31,902 bases of DNA from an uncultured Oscillospiraceae bacterium (GTDB taxonomy: Bacteria; Bacillota; Clostridia; Oscillospirales; Oscillospiraceae). A program made the translations under genes and the position numbers. Position 1 is the stretch's first letter, and the number at the start of each line of letters is the position of its first letter. Below, one piece after another: positions 15,399 through 22,526 of the stretch. The notes below the pieces were generated by a model. The model was not told the DNA's origin and ran no database searches. It saw nothing but the letters and a program-made list of their open reading frames with translations. Location: positions 1 through 31,902 of the forward strand of contig CAKTPO010000025.1 in assembly GCA_934591845.1 (NCBI GenBank), in the 5' to 3' direction.

Positions 15399-16357
15399 AG
15401 TATTTCATGCACCAGGCTTTCTATTTCTATTTGCACCCGTTCGTCCCGGTCGTCCTTGAACTGGGCATAGAGCGAGACCACATCAATATGGTCTGCGGCC
15501 CCTAAAATCTTTGGGTCATACCGAAAAATTTCAACAACGCTGTATTTCTGGTCGAACAGCTCATATTCATTGAGAATTTTTTCCTTGTCAATTTTTTTGA
15601 AGTCCTGTGCCGTGGAAGCATAAGATGGGATGCTGCCCCCCTGCAGGAAGGACAGTTTGCCCAGAGCCAGCGCCCCGGACATGGGGTAGCCGCTGTGATC
15701 CACATCCGGAAGCACATACCGGCGGTATTTTACCGGGTCAAACAAATACTGCTTTCCCCTTTCCCAGAAGTCCCTTCCGTCGGAAATCATGTATTGCTTT
15801 CGGGTATTGCTGCCAACTGTTTGCAGCAGCTTTCGGCAGCACAGCTCTTTCAGCCCACGGTTGACACTGGCCACGGAGTAGGGTAGATATTCACAAAGCT
15901 GGTGGGCACTGGTGTTTCTGATTTTGTTCAGCAGCAGGTAGATGAAAACCACCTGCGTTGCCACCCCGAATGTATCGCCATAGGTTTCATAGGAACATTC
16001 CGTTTCTGTCAGCGCCATCATGCAGTGGGGAATATAGAGCTGTTTTTCCGGAACAATAAAGGGAATTCTGGCCTGGATCAAGCTGTTTCTCTGGGCCAGC
16101 CGAAGATTTTCCAGCACCAGCACCGGCTGCCGCTTTGTAAATTTCCGGATTTGCGCCAACTTACTTTTGAGGGGGTCGAGCCGCCATGTTCCGGTATCCC
16201 TGGGCTTTGCCAGCACATACTCCTCCGAGTCGAGCCCCAGTGTGTAGAACTGATACCCGGCCGTCAGGTACATGGGCAGGTCATCCGCTCTGCTGTAGTT
16301 CTGCAAATGTATCTGGGGGCCGAACATCCTTTTCAGATAACCGGTCAGCTCCTCCAT
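15392..16357 (-). CDS. Winged-helix regulator, probable AbiEi-like antitoxin
   Basis: A 321-residue protein that I place by its parts. The N-terminal segment has RQPVLVLENLRLAQRNSLI and ARIPFIVPEKQLYIP (77-110). A winged helix-turn-helix spans about 130-195, with SAHQLCEYLPYSVASVNRGLKELCCRKLL. The C-terminal part holds ALALGKLSFLQGGSIPSYA, reminiscent of AbiEi-type proteins. It is the first gene of the pair, follows GAGGTGATC and overlaps the toxin-like gene. Three copies of an 8-bp repeat overlap its promoter, as expected for self-repression. The antitoxin role is an inference from gene order and partner; the DNA-binding domain is the firmer part. Confidence 0.65.
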   Translation of the reverse strand: MEELTGYLKRMFGPQIHLQNYSRADDLPMYLTAGYQFYTLGLDSEEYVLAKPRDTGTWRLDPLKSKLAQIRKFTKRQPVLVLENLRLAQRNSLIQARIPFIVPEKQLYIPHCMMALTETECSYETYGDTFGVATQVVFIYLLLNKIRNTSAHQLCEYLPYSVASVNRGLKELCCRKLLQTVGSNTRKQYMISDGRDFWERGKQYLFDPVKYRRYVLPDVDHSGYPMSGALALGKLSFLQGGSIPSYASTAQDFKKIDKEKILNEYELFDQKYSVVEIFRYDPKILGAADHIDVVSLYAQFKDDRDERVQIEIESLVHEILW

Positions 16358-16382
16358 TGTTGATCACCTCACTGCTGCATGA

Positions 16383-16422
16383 ATTATATCACGATTATAT
16401 CATTGATTATGATATAATGCAA
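16383..16422 (-). promoter_or_regulatory. Promoter with triple operator repeat of the AbiE-like cassette
   Basis: The minus strand has -35 TTGCAT (16417-16422), a 17-nt spacer and a perfect -10 TATAAT (16394-16399). ATTATATC occurs at 16383-16390 and 16394-16401, 11 bp apart (one helix turn), and inverted as GATATAAT at 16411-16418. The repeats cover the -10 and touch the -35, so a bound regulator would block polymerase. Confidence 0.65.
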
Positions 16423-16449
16423 ATAAAATTAAACAGTCCAAATCAATTT

Positions 16450-16506
16450 CCCCTGACCGCTTCCGTAGCAAAGCAACCGGTCAGGGGTTATTTCTTTGTT
16501 TTTTTT
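16450..16506. terminator. Terminator-like hairpin, copy 2, at the start side of the AbiE-like cassette
   Basis: CCCCTGACCG pairs with CGGTCAGGGG, and a long T-run follows on the + strand. The right arm and its flank (16473-16498) repeat 26 bases of copy 1 exactly. It also lies just beyond the end of the minus-strand AraC gene. Confidence 0.75.
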
Positions 16507-16522
16507 GCTTTCCGGGCCGGTT

Positions 16523-17374
16523 TCAGGGTTCTTCCTGGCCCTCCTGGCGGCTGCGGAGGCGGTATTCTGAGGGGGAGAGGCCTTCCCGGCGCCCGAAGCA
16601 TTGGCTGAAATAGCTGGAGGAGGAGAAGCCTAAGTGGAAGGCGATTTGGAAAATAGGGTGGTCGGTGTTTTTCAGCAGCACCTTGGCATCATTGAAGCGC
16701 AGCTGCAGCACGTATTCAATGGGGGTCACGTCGTAGATTTTCTGGAAATTCCGGATCAGGCTGTATTTGTTGATGTTGACCTTTTCCGCCAGGGCTTCCA
16801 GGTTGATGTCCTTGGTGTAGTGGTCTTCCAGATATTGATGGATCCAGGCAATGGTGTAGTTGTCAGCGGCGGCGGAATTGGGCCGGGGGGCATCCACCAG
16901 GGTGGTTTTCCGCTTCAGGTACAGGAGGATCACGCTCATCAGGTGTCCGCACAGTTCCTCATAGCCCTTTTCCTGGTGGGCCATTTCCGAGACGATGGCA
17001 GACAGGCAGGGCAGCATCAGTTCCCGGGCATCCCGGAAGGAGTCTTTGTAAAAGCCGTCCTTCTGGCCGGAATGGAACAGGTGCACCCCGGAGATCCCCA
17101 GGCACACATATTCCAGGGGGTCTTCCTGAGAACTCCATTCCGTGTGCTTGACAAAGGGGTCTAAGTAGATGAAATCCATAGGCTCCACCGGCAGGGTCTG
17201 GCCCTGGACGGAAAAGGTGCCGCGGCCTTTCAGACAGAAAAACAACTCGCTGATCCGGTGGGAATGCTCGGTTCCTTTGGTCCAATCCTGTTCAAAATGA
17301 TGAAAACTGACGTAGTGAAGCCTTTCGGTATTACTAAACAAAATTGGCTTCTCCAATTCGTGCAACTTGTACAT
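16523..17374 (-). CDS. AraC-family transcriptional regulator of the sugar locus
   Basis: This 283-residue regulator has a cupin sensor domain (about 15-110, with HSHRISELFFCLKGRGTF and PMDFIYLDPFVKHTEW) and two helix-turn-helix motifs at the C-terminus (about 180-275). The second carries IFQIAFHLGFSSSSYFSQCFGRREGLSPSEYR, the AraC signature. Such proteins usually activate a neighbouring sugar operon when they bind its inducer. It is divergent from the beta-helix/ABC/GH20 operon, which is its likely target. ATG 17374 with AGGGA is chosen; a TTG 14 codons earlier has no clear site. The inducer is unknown. Confidence 0.92.
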   Translation of the reverse strand: MYKLHELEKPILFSNTERLHYVSFHHFEQDWTKGTEHSHRISELFFCLKGRGTFSVQGQTLPVEPMDFIYLDPFVKHTEWSSQEDPLEYVCLGISGVHLFHSGQKDGFYKDSFRDARELMLPCLSAIVSEMAHQEKGYEELCGHLMSVILLYLKRKTTLVDAPRPNSAAADNYTIAWIHQYLEDHYTKDINLEALAEKVNINKYSLIRNFQKIYDVTPIEYVLQLRFNDAKVLLKNTDHPIFQIAFHLGFSSSSYFSQCFGRREGLSPSEYRLRSRQEGQEEP

Positions 17375-17435
17375 ATCCCTGTTCCCTCGCTTTTTACCAA
17401 TTGGAAATTTAGTCAATTAGTATAATCACAAGGTC

Positions 17436-17464
17436 AATATATCATATTCCGCAAAAGAACGCAA
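17436..17464 (-). promoter_or_regulatory. Promoter of the AraC-family gene
   Basis: The minus strand has -35 TTGCGT (17459-17464), a 17-nt spacer and -10 TATATT (17436-17441). In the same region the + strand has a TATAAA (17475-17480) without a good -35, as expected for an activator-dependent promoter of the sugar operon. Confidence 0.45.
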
Positions 17465-17564
17465 GGTGATATTATATAAAATAGATAGATGAGGAAAACA
17501 TAGAGGCATGTTTTGTAGCTAATTGCACAAATGCTTTTGTTTTCTGTGAAATACAGACGATTGG

Positions 17565-19145
17565 ATGAAGCGTGTGATTTACTACGTAAACGGAACAACC
17601 GGCTGCGACAGCAACCCGGGTACTTCCCCGGAACGCCCTTTTAAAACCCTGGCTGCCGTGAACGCCCTGACCCTGGAACCCGGTGACCGGGTGTTGCTTT
17701 CCAGAGGTTGTACCTTTGAAAATCAGTACCTCCATGTAAGTGCCCAGGGCACTCAGGAAGCCCCCGTTGTCATTGGGGCCTACGGAGAAGGAACCCTTCC
17801 CCACATCAAAGCCCAGGGCACCGGGCTGTGGTATCAGAACTACGGGCAGTCCCTGGACAATCCCAACCATGTCTGGCATGGCTATGTCAGCTCTGCCGTT
17901 CTTCTATATGACTGCGAATACCTCTGCCTCCGGAATTTGGAAATCTCCAATGACCCCGGCCTCCTGCCGGGCGAGCGGTATAGCCAGGGGGACAAAATGA
18001 ACCGCACCGGCGTGGCGGTGGTGGCCCAGAACCGGGGCACCCTCCACGGCATCACCCTGACGGGGCTTTATGTCCACGATGTCAAGGGCAACGTCTATGA
18101 CAAGCACCTGGCCAACGGCGGCATCTACTGTGTCTGCCAGAAGCCGGAACAGGAAAACGGGGCCATCGCCCGGTATGAAAACCTGCATATCACCCATTGC
18201 CGGGTAGAGCGCTGCAGCCGCTGGGGCATTGCCGCCGGTTACAGCTACACCCATGGGCAATTTACCGGATTGTATCTGCCGGAGGAAACCGTGAAAACCT
18301 ACGGCCACACCGGCGTTGTCATTGAGGACTGTTTTGTCCGGGACATCGGCGGCGATGGCATCACCCCCATGTATTGCTACAAACCCCTGGTTCAAAGAAA
18401 CGTGTCCGAGAACATCGCCACGGAGATCAATGACCGGGTTTACACCGAGGAGGGACCCCGGCTGGGGAAAACCGCCGCAGCCATGTGGCCCTGGAAGTGC
18501 AAAGACGCCCTGTTTCAGTACAACGAAGCCTACTACACCTGTCTTAACCAGGACGGCCAGGCCTGGGACGCGGATTCCGGTGACGGAACCGTCTACCAGT
18601 ACAATTACAGCCACGGAAACGGCGGCGGCTGCATCATGTTCTGTCTGGGGGAAAGCGTCAACAATACGTTTCGCTACAACATCAGCTTCCTGGACGGGGA
18701 CGGGATCATCAATCCCTGTGAAAACCCCGATGCCCATATTTATGGCAATACCTTTATCATGGCTCCGGATGTGCCTTTTGTGCGGCACAATATGTCCGGC
18801 GGACACATGCTGGTGGAAAACAACCTGATCGTAAACCTGGGCCCCCAGCCCGTTTTCTGCGACTGGCACCACCAGACCGAGCACGCTTCCTACCGGGGAA
18901 ACGTCTACGTGGGCTTTGAAAACGCCCCGGAAGAAGACAGGGATGCCCTGGTGCTGCCGGTAGATACCAAGGTCTTGCAGGATGCCCTGTCCGGCCCCCG
19001 GGAGACTCAGGGGATCATCCAGCCCCGCAGTGCCTTTGCAGGCTTCCGCCCCGCCATGGAACTGGGGAAGCCCCAGGAGAAAACCGGGGAACAGGATTTC
19101 TTTGGAAATCCCGCCCTGTCCCACCAGATCGGCGCTTGCCGGTAA
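17565..19145 (+). CDS. Right-handed parallel beta-helix protein, probable carbohydrate-active enzyme
   Basis: This 526-residue protein opens with YYVNGTTGCDSNPGTSPERPFKTL, the entry motif of right-handed beta-helix proteins. It continues with about twelve strand-rich coils rich in Asn and Gly (about 90-430), for example GGDGITPMYCY and DADSGDGTVYQYNYSHGNGGG. Proteins of this fold include polysaccharide lyases and several glycoside hydrolases. No signal peptide is present, so it should act in the cytoplasm on imported sugar. It is first in the operon with the ABC importer and GH20 enzyme. The start is unusual: no good Shine-Dalgarno sequence precedes ATG 17565, and a stop codon lies in frame six codons upstream. 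GH136-type lacto-N-biosidase is one possible family, unproven. Aspartates in AWDADSGDG are candidate catalytic residues. Confidence 0.8.
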   Translation: MKRVIYYVNGTTGCDSNPGTSPERPFKTLAAVNALTLEPGDRVLLSRGCTFENQYLHVSAQGTQEAPVVIGAYGEGTLPHIKAQGTGLWYQNYGQSLDNPNHVWHGYVSSAVLLYDCEYLCLRNLEISNDPGLLPGERYSQGDKMNRTGVAVVAQNRGTLHGITLTGLYVHDVKGNVYDKHLANGGIYCVCQKPEQENGAIARYENLHITHCRVERCSRWGIAAGYSYTHGQFTGLYLPEETVKTYGHTGVVIEDCFVRDIGGDGITPMYCYKPLVQRNVSENIATEINDRVYTEEGPRLGKTAAAMWPWKCKDALFQYNEAYYTCLNQDGQAWDADSGDGTVYQYNYSHGNGGGCIMFCLGESVNNTFRYNISFLDGDGIINPCENPDAHIYGNTFIMAPDVPFVRHNMSGGHMLVENNLIVNLGPQPVFCDWHHQTEHASYRGNVYVGFENAPEEDRDALVLPVDTKVLQDALSGPRETQGIIQPRSAFAGFRPAMELGKPQEKTGEQDFFGNPALSHQIGACR

Positions 19146-19208
19146 TAAATTCATGCACATCGGTCCATCGACCGTGTCAAAAAAACATTCATAAAGGAGA
19201 AGGAAACA

Positions 19209-20507
19209 ATGAAGAAACTGCTTTCCCTGCTGCTGGCCATTGCCATGATCGCTACCATGGCCGCCTGCGGCGCCAAGGAACCCGCCCCCGCTGAGACTCA
19301 GGCTCCCGCAGCTACTGAGGCTCCCGCCGAAACCGAAGCTCCCGCCGCCAAGAGTGACGTAGAGCTGACCTACTGGTCCATGTGGAACGCCACCGAAGGC
19401 CAGGCCAAGATCATCACCGAGGCCGCTGAGGCCTACGAGGCCAAGACCGGCATTCACATCAACCTGGAGTTCAAGGGCCGTGACGTCAGAACCCTGGTGG
19501 GCCCCGCTCTGGATGCCGGTGAGAAGATCGACATCTTCGACACCGACTACATGGTTCTGGTTCAGCAGAACGGCAAGTACCTGGCGGACCTGACCGACAT
19601 GGCCGCTGCCGCTGACTACGAGAAGCACGCGCTGCCCAACCTGATCAACAACGTCAAGACCTGGGGCGACGGCAAGCTGCTGGCCATCCCCTACCAGCCC
19701 TACACCACCGGTGTATGGTACAACCAGGATATGTTCGATGCCGCCGGTATCACCGAGACTCCCACCACCTGGAATGAGTTCCTGGATGTCTGCCAGAAGC
19801 TGAAGGACTCCGGCGTCAACGCCATCACCTGCAACTCCGACGGCGTGACCCTGCTCTACGGCTACCAGATGGCCCGTTACGTAGGCCAGGCCCGTCTGAT
19901 CGAGATCCTGGACAACGTGGAGTGGGCCAAGGTTCCCGAAGCCAAGAAGGCTGCCGAGGAAATCCAGAGCCTGTTCTCCAAGGGCTACATGTCCGAGTAC
20001 GCTCCCGCCAACTACCCCGACGGCCAGAACGAGATCGGCTTCGGCGAGTCCGCTATGATCCTGAACGCCTCCTGGGTACCCAACGAGATCAACCAGAACA
20101 CCGGCACCATGGTCAACTGGGGCTTCTTCCCCTGGCCCACTGTTGAGGGCGGCGTTGACGGCACCGAAGGCACCATGTGCGGCGCACAGGGCCTGGGCCT
20201 GGTTGCCAAGTCCGAGCATCAGCAGGAAGCTTTCGACTTCATGATGACCCTGGTTACCGGCGAGTTCGACAAGAAGATGGCCGATGCCGTTCTGTCCATC
20301 CCCGCCGACGTTGACAACGCCGAGTGGCCCTCCGTGGTTGCCGGTGCCGAGCCCTACTTCAAGCTGGTCACCAAGAGCTATGACTGGGCTGTGGGCCTGG
20401 AAAACAACGGTGCTTTCAAGGACTTCGTGTTCGACAACCTGATCAAGCTGGTAAAGCAGGAGTACACCCCCGATCAGTTCATCGATGCCATGGCTTCCAT
20501 GAAGTAA
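19209..20507 (+). CDS. Sugar ABC transporter solute-binding lipoprotein
   Basis: The extracellular binding component of a carbohydrate ABC importer (family 1 solute-binding proteins). The 432-residue precursor has a lipoprotein signal with the lipobox ATMAAC (Cys20), then an Ala/Pro/Glu/Thr-rich linker (about 23-48) that tethers it to the membrane. The mature fold starts at VELTYWSMWNATEGQAK and contains PYQPYTTGVWYNQDMFDAAGI, typical of oligosaccharide binders. AAAGGAG precedes the start, 63 nt after the beta-helix gene. Codon choice differs from its neighbours (many GCT, GGT, CGT), suggesting high expression. A stable stem-loop follows and may keep its mRNA more abundant than that of the permeases. 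Confidence 0.95.
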   Translation: MKKLLSLLLAIAMIATMAACGAKEPAPAETQAPAATEAPAETEAPAAKSDVELTYWSMWNATEGQAKIITEAAEAYEAKTGIHINLEFKGRDVRTLVGPALDAGEKIDIFDTDYMVLVQQNGKYLADLTDMAAAADYEKHALPNLINNVKTWGDGKLLAIPYQPYTTGVWYNQDMFDAAGITETPTTWNEFLDVCQKLKDSGVNAITCNSDGVTLLYGYQMARYVGQARLIEILDNVEWAKVPEAKKAAEEIQSLFSKGYMSEYAPANYPDGQNEIGFGESAMILNASWVPNEINQNTGTMVNWGFFPWPTVEGGVDGTEGTMCGAQGLGLVAKSEHQQEAFDFMMTLVTGEFDKKMADAVLSIPADVDNAEWPSVVAGAEPYFKLVTKSYDWAVGLENNGAFKDFVFDNLIKLVKQEYTPDQFIDAMASMK

Positions 20508-20556
20508 GCGTTTCCCTTACGCAGCAACGGACCTTTAAGTCCATATAAACACTCCG

Positions 20557-20614
20557 ACGGAGGGTGGCAAGGAAACTTTGGGGGAACCCCCAGGGCTGAT
20601 CTGTCACCCTCCGT
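20557..20614 (+). promoter_or_regulatory. Intercistronic stem-loop after the binding-protein gene
   Basis: ACGGAGGGTGGC (20557-20568) pairs with GTCACCCTCCGT (20603-20614) over 12 bp, with one G-T pair. A smaller hairpin, TGGGGG / CCCCCA, sits inside. The tail TATACCCTTTTGG is weakly T-rich. The likely role is mRNA stabilisation or partial termination, giving more binding protein than permease. Confidence 0.7.
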
Positions 20615-20669
20615 TATACCCTTTTGGTTCCTTTGCGCCATTTCCCGAAAGAAGAAAGGAGAGATTTCC

Positions 20670-21575
20670 TTGAAACAGGACAAGAAAATGATCGTGTGTT
20701 TCTTAACACCCCTCATGGTCTTCTTCGTCGGCCTTTATGTCTATCCCATTATCCGTACCATTGTGATGAGCTTCTACCAGGTAGAGGCCATTTCTGACCC
20801 TGTAAGCTCCTGGAAATTTGTGGGCCTGGAGAACTTCAAGGTGTTGCTGAACACCTCTATTTTCCAGCAGTCCATGATAAACATGATCAAAATCTGGCTC
20901 ATGGGTGGCGTTATCGTCATGTTCTTTGCCATCCTCTTTGCCGTTATCCTCACCAGCGGCGTGAAGTTCAAGAACTTCTACCGTGCGGTGATCTATATTC
21001 CCAATATCATCAATGCCGTTGCCATTTCCACCATGTGGATGAACTTTGTCTACAACAAGCGGTTTGGCCTGCTGCACACCTTCTTTAAGTGGATCGGCGC
21101 AGACAACCTGGCCAAAATGGACTATATGAACGGCAACGCCAAGTTCTACTCTTTGCTGGTAGCCTTCTGCTTCGGCTCCGTGGGCTACTTTATGCTGATC
21201 CTCATGAGCGGCATTGAGCAGCTGCCCGGAGATATGTATGAGGCTGCCACCATTGACGGTGCCAGCAAGCCCAAGCAGTTTTTCCACATCACCCTGCCCC
21301 TGCTCAACGGCGTGCTCAAGACCTGCCTGACCTTCTGGACCATCGCCGTGGTAGGCTTCTTCGTATGGAGCCAGATGTGGAGCGCCCCCCTGCCCAGCGA
21401 AACTTCCAGCATTACCCCCTTCGTCTACATGTACAACCTGGCCTTCGGCTCTCTGGGCAATGCCACCCGTGACGGTGGACGTGCCGCAGCCGTGGGTGTC
21501 TTGATGACTCTGGTGGTCCTGGTGGTATTCCAGGTGCTGAACCTGATCTTCAAGAAAGACGATGTGGAACTTTAA
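20670..21575 (+). CDS. Sugar ABC transporter permease (MalF/UgpA type)
   Basis: The first membrane subunit of the importer, 301 residues with about six transmembrane segments. The EAA loop that docks the ATPase reads YEAATIDGASKPKQFFHITLPLL. The start is TTG at 20670, with AAAGGAGAG 6 nt before it; the next ATG (20688) is too far from that site and would remove MKQDKK. Thirteen bases separate it from the second permease. The energising ATPase is absent from the window, as is common in Firmicutes, where one MsmX-type ATPase serves several importers. Confidence 0.93.
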   Translation: MKQDKKMIVCFLTPLMVFFVGLYVYPIIRTIVMSFYQVEAISDPVSSWKFVGLENFKVLLNTSIFQQSMINMIKIWLMGGVIVMFFAILFAVILTSGVKFKNFYRAVIYIPNIINAVAISTMWMNFVYNKRFGLLHTFFKWIGADNLAKMDYMNGNAKFYSLLVAFCFGSVGYFMLILMSGIEQLPGDMYEAATIDGASKPKQFFHITLPLLNGVLKTCLTFWTIAVVGFFVWSQMWSAPLPSETSSITPFVYMYNLAFGSLGNATRDGGRAAAVGVLMTLVVLVVFQVLNLIFKKDDVEL

Positions 21576-21588
21576 GGAGGTGTGACCT

Positions 21589-22449
21589 ATGAAAAAGAAA
21601 CGTTCCAACACGGAAGCCCGTAAACAGCTGCGGCTTCTTCCCGGTCACATTGTTGTAGGCATCTGGTGTGCCTTTACCCTCATTATGCTGCTGTGGATCG
21701 TCTGCGCCAGCCTTTCCACCGCACCGGAAATTATGAAAGGTGAGGCCATGCGCTTTAAGACCGGCCTCCACTTTGACAACTACGTCCGGGCCTGGAGCTT
21801 GAACAGCATTTCCACCTACTTTATGAACTCTTTGTTCTATGGAATCGTCAGCATGGTGGCCTCGGTGCTGATCAGCGCCCCGGCGGCCTATGTGCTGGCC
21901 CGGAAGGTCTTTAAGGGCAGCGCCGCCATTAAGAACAGCTTCGTCATCGCCATGGCTATTCCCCAGATCATGATCGTCATGCCCCTGTTCTCCGCGGCGG
22001 TCCGCTCCGGCCTGTCCAACTCCAAGCTCCTGCTGCTGATTTTGTACACCGGCATGGCCCTGCCTTACACCACCACCTTCCTCACGGCCTTCTTCTGCAA
22101 TCAGTCCGTGGTCTATGAGGAAGCCGCCGCCATTGACGGCGCTTCTCCCATGAAGACCTTCTGGACCATTATGTTCCCCCTGGCCCAGCCGGGTCTGGTG
22201 ACGGTGAGCATTTTCAACTTTATGAACGTGTGGAATGAATACTTCCTGTCCATGATCTTCGCTTCCTCCCAGAAGTCCATGACCGTGGGCCCGGGCCTCA
22301 AGAGCGTTCTGACGGCCATGCAGTACACCGGTGACTGGGGCGGCCTGTTTGCGGCCGTTGTCATCGTGTTCCTGCCTACCTTGCTGATTTTCGTGTGCCT
22401 GTCCAGAACCATCATCAACGGCATCACCGCCGGTGGTATCAAGGGATAA
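21589..22449 (+). CDS. Sugar ABC transporter permease (MalG/UgpE type)
   Basis: The second membrane subunit, 286 residues with six predicted transmembrane segments. Its EAA loop reads YEEAAAIDGASPMKTFWTIMFPLA, which is the ATPase contact. A basic N-terminus (MKKKRSNTEARKQLR) stays in the cytoplasm. AAGGAGG lies 7 nt before the ATG. It forms a heterodimer with the preceding permease and accepts sugar from the lipoprotein encoded two genes earlier. Confidence 0.94.
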   Translation: MKKKRSNTEARKQLRLLPGHIVVGIWCAFTLIMLLWIVCASLSTAPEIMKGEAMRFKTGLHFDNYVRAWSLNSISTYFMNSLFYGIVSMVASVLISAPAAYVLARKVFKGSAAIKNSFVIAMAIPQIMIVMPLFSAAVRSGLSNSKLLLLILYTGMALPYTTTFLTAFFCNQSVVYEEAAAIDGASPMKTFWTIMFPLAQPGLVTVSIFNFMNVWNEYFLSMIFASSQKSMTVGPGLKSVLTAMQYTGDWGGLFAAVVIVFLPTLLIFVCLSRTIINGITAGGIKG

Positions 22450-22459
22450 CCATACAAGT

Positions 22460-22496
22460 AAATCGGGCATCTGCTTCAAAACCAGATGCCCGATTT
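22460..22496 (+). promoter_or_regulatory. Stem-loop between the permease and GH20 genes
   Basis: A perfect 14-bp stem pairs AAATCGGGCATCTG (22460-22473) with CAGATGCCCGATTT (22483-22496) across a 9-nt loop. No long T-run follows, so it more likely moderates read-through or protects mRNA than fully terminates. The GH20 ribosome binding site lies 18 nt beyond. Confidence 0.65.
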
Positions 22497-22526
22497 CTGG
22501 AATCATCCTTACCAGGAGGAATCTCT

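Noticed and set aside
18540..18640. Firm assignment of the beta-helix protein to GH136 lacto-N-biosidase
   Set aside because: The fold and locus fit, but the spacing of the candidate aspartates does not clearly match what I recall of that family, so it is left as a possibility only.
17904..20219. A 771-codon open frame on the minus strand across the beta-helix and binding-protein genes
   Set aside because: It runs across two well-supported + strand genes, has no domain and no ribosome binding site, and is a shadow of codon bias.
20500..20520. A catabolite-response-like site at the end of the binding-protein gene (GTAAGCGTTTCC)
   Set aside because: It has at least two mismatches to the consensus, lies across a stop codon and is not near a promoter.
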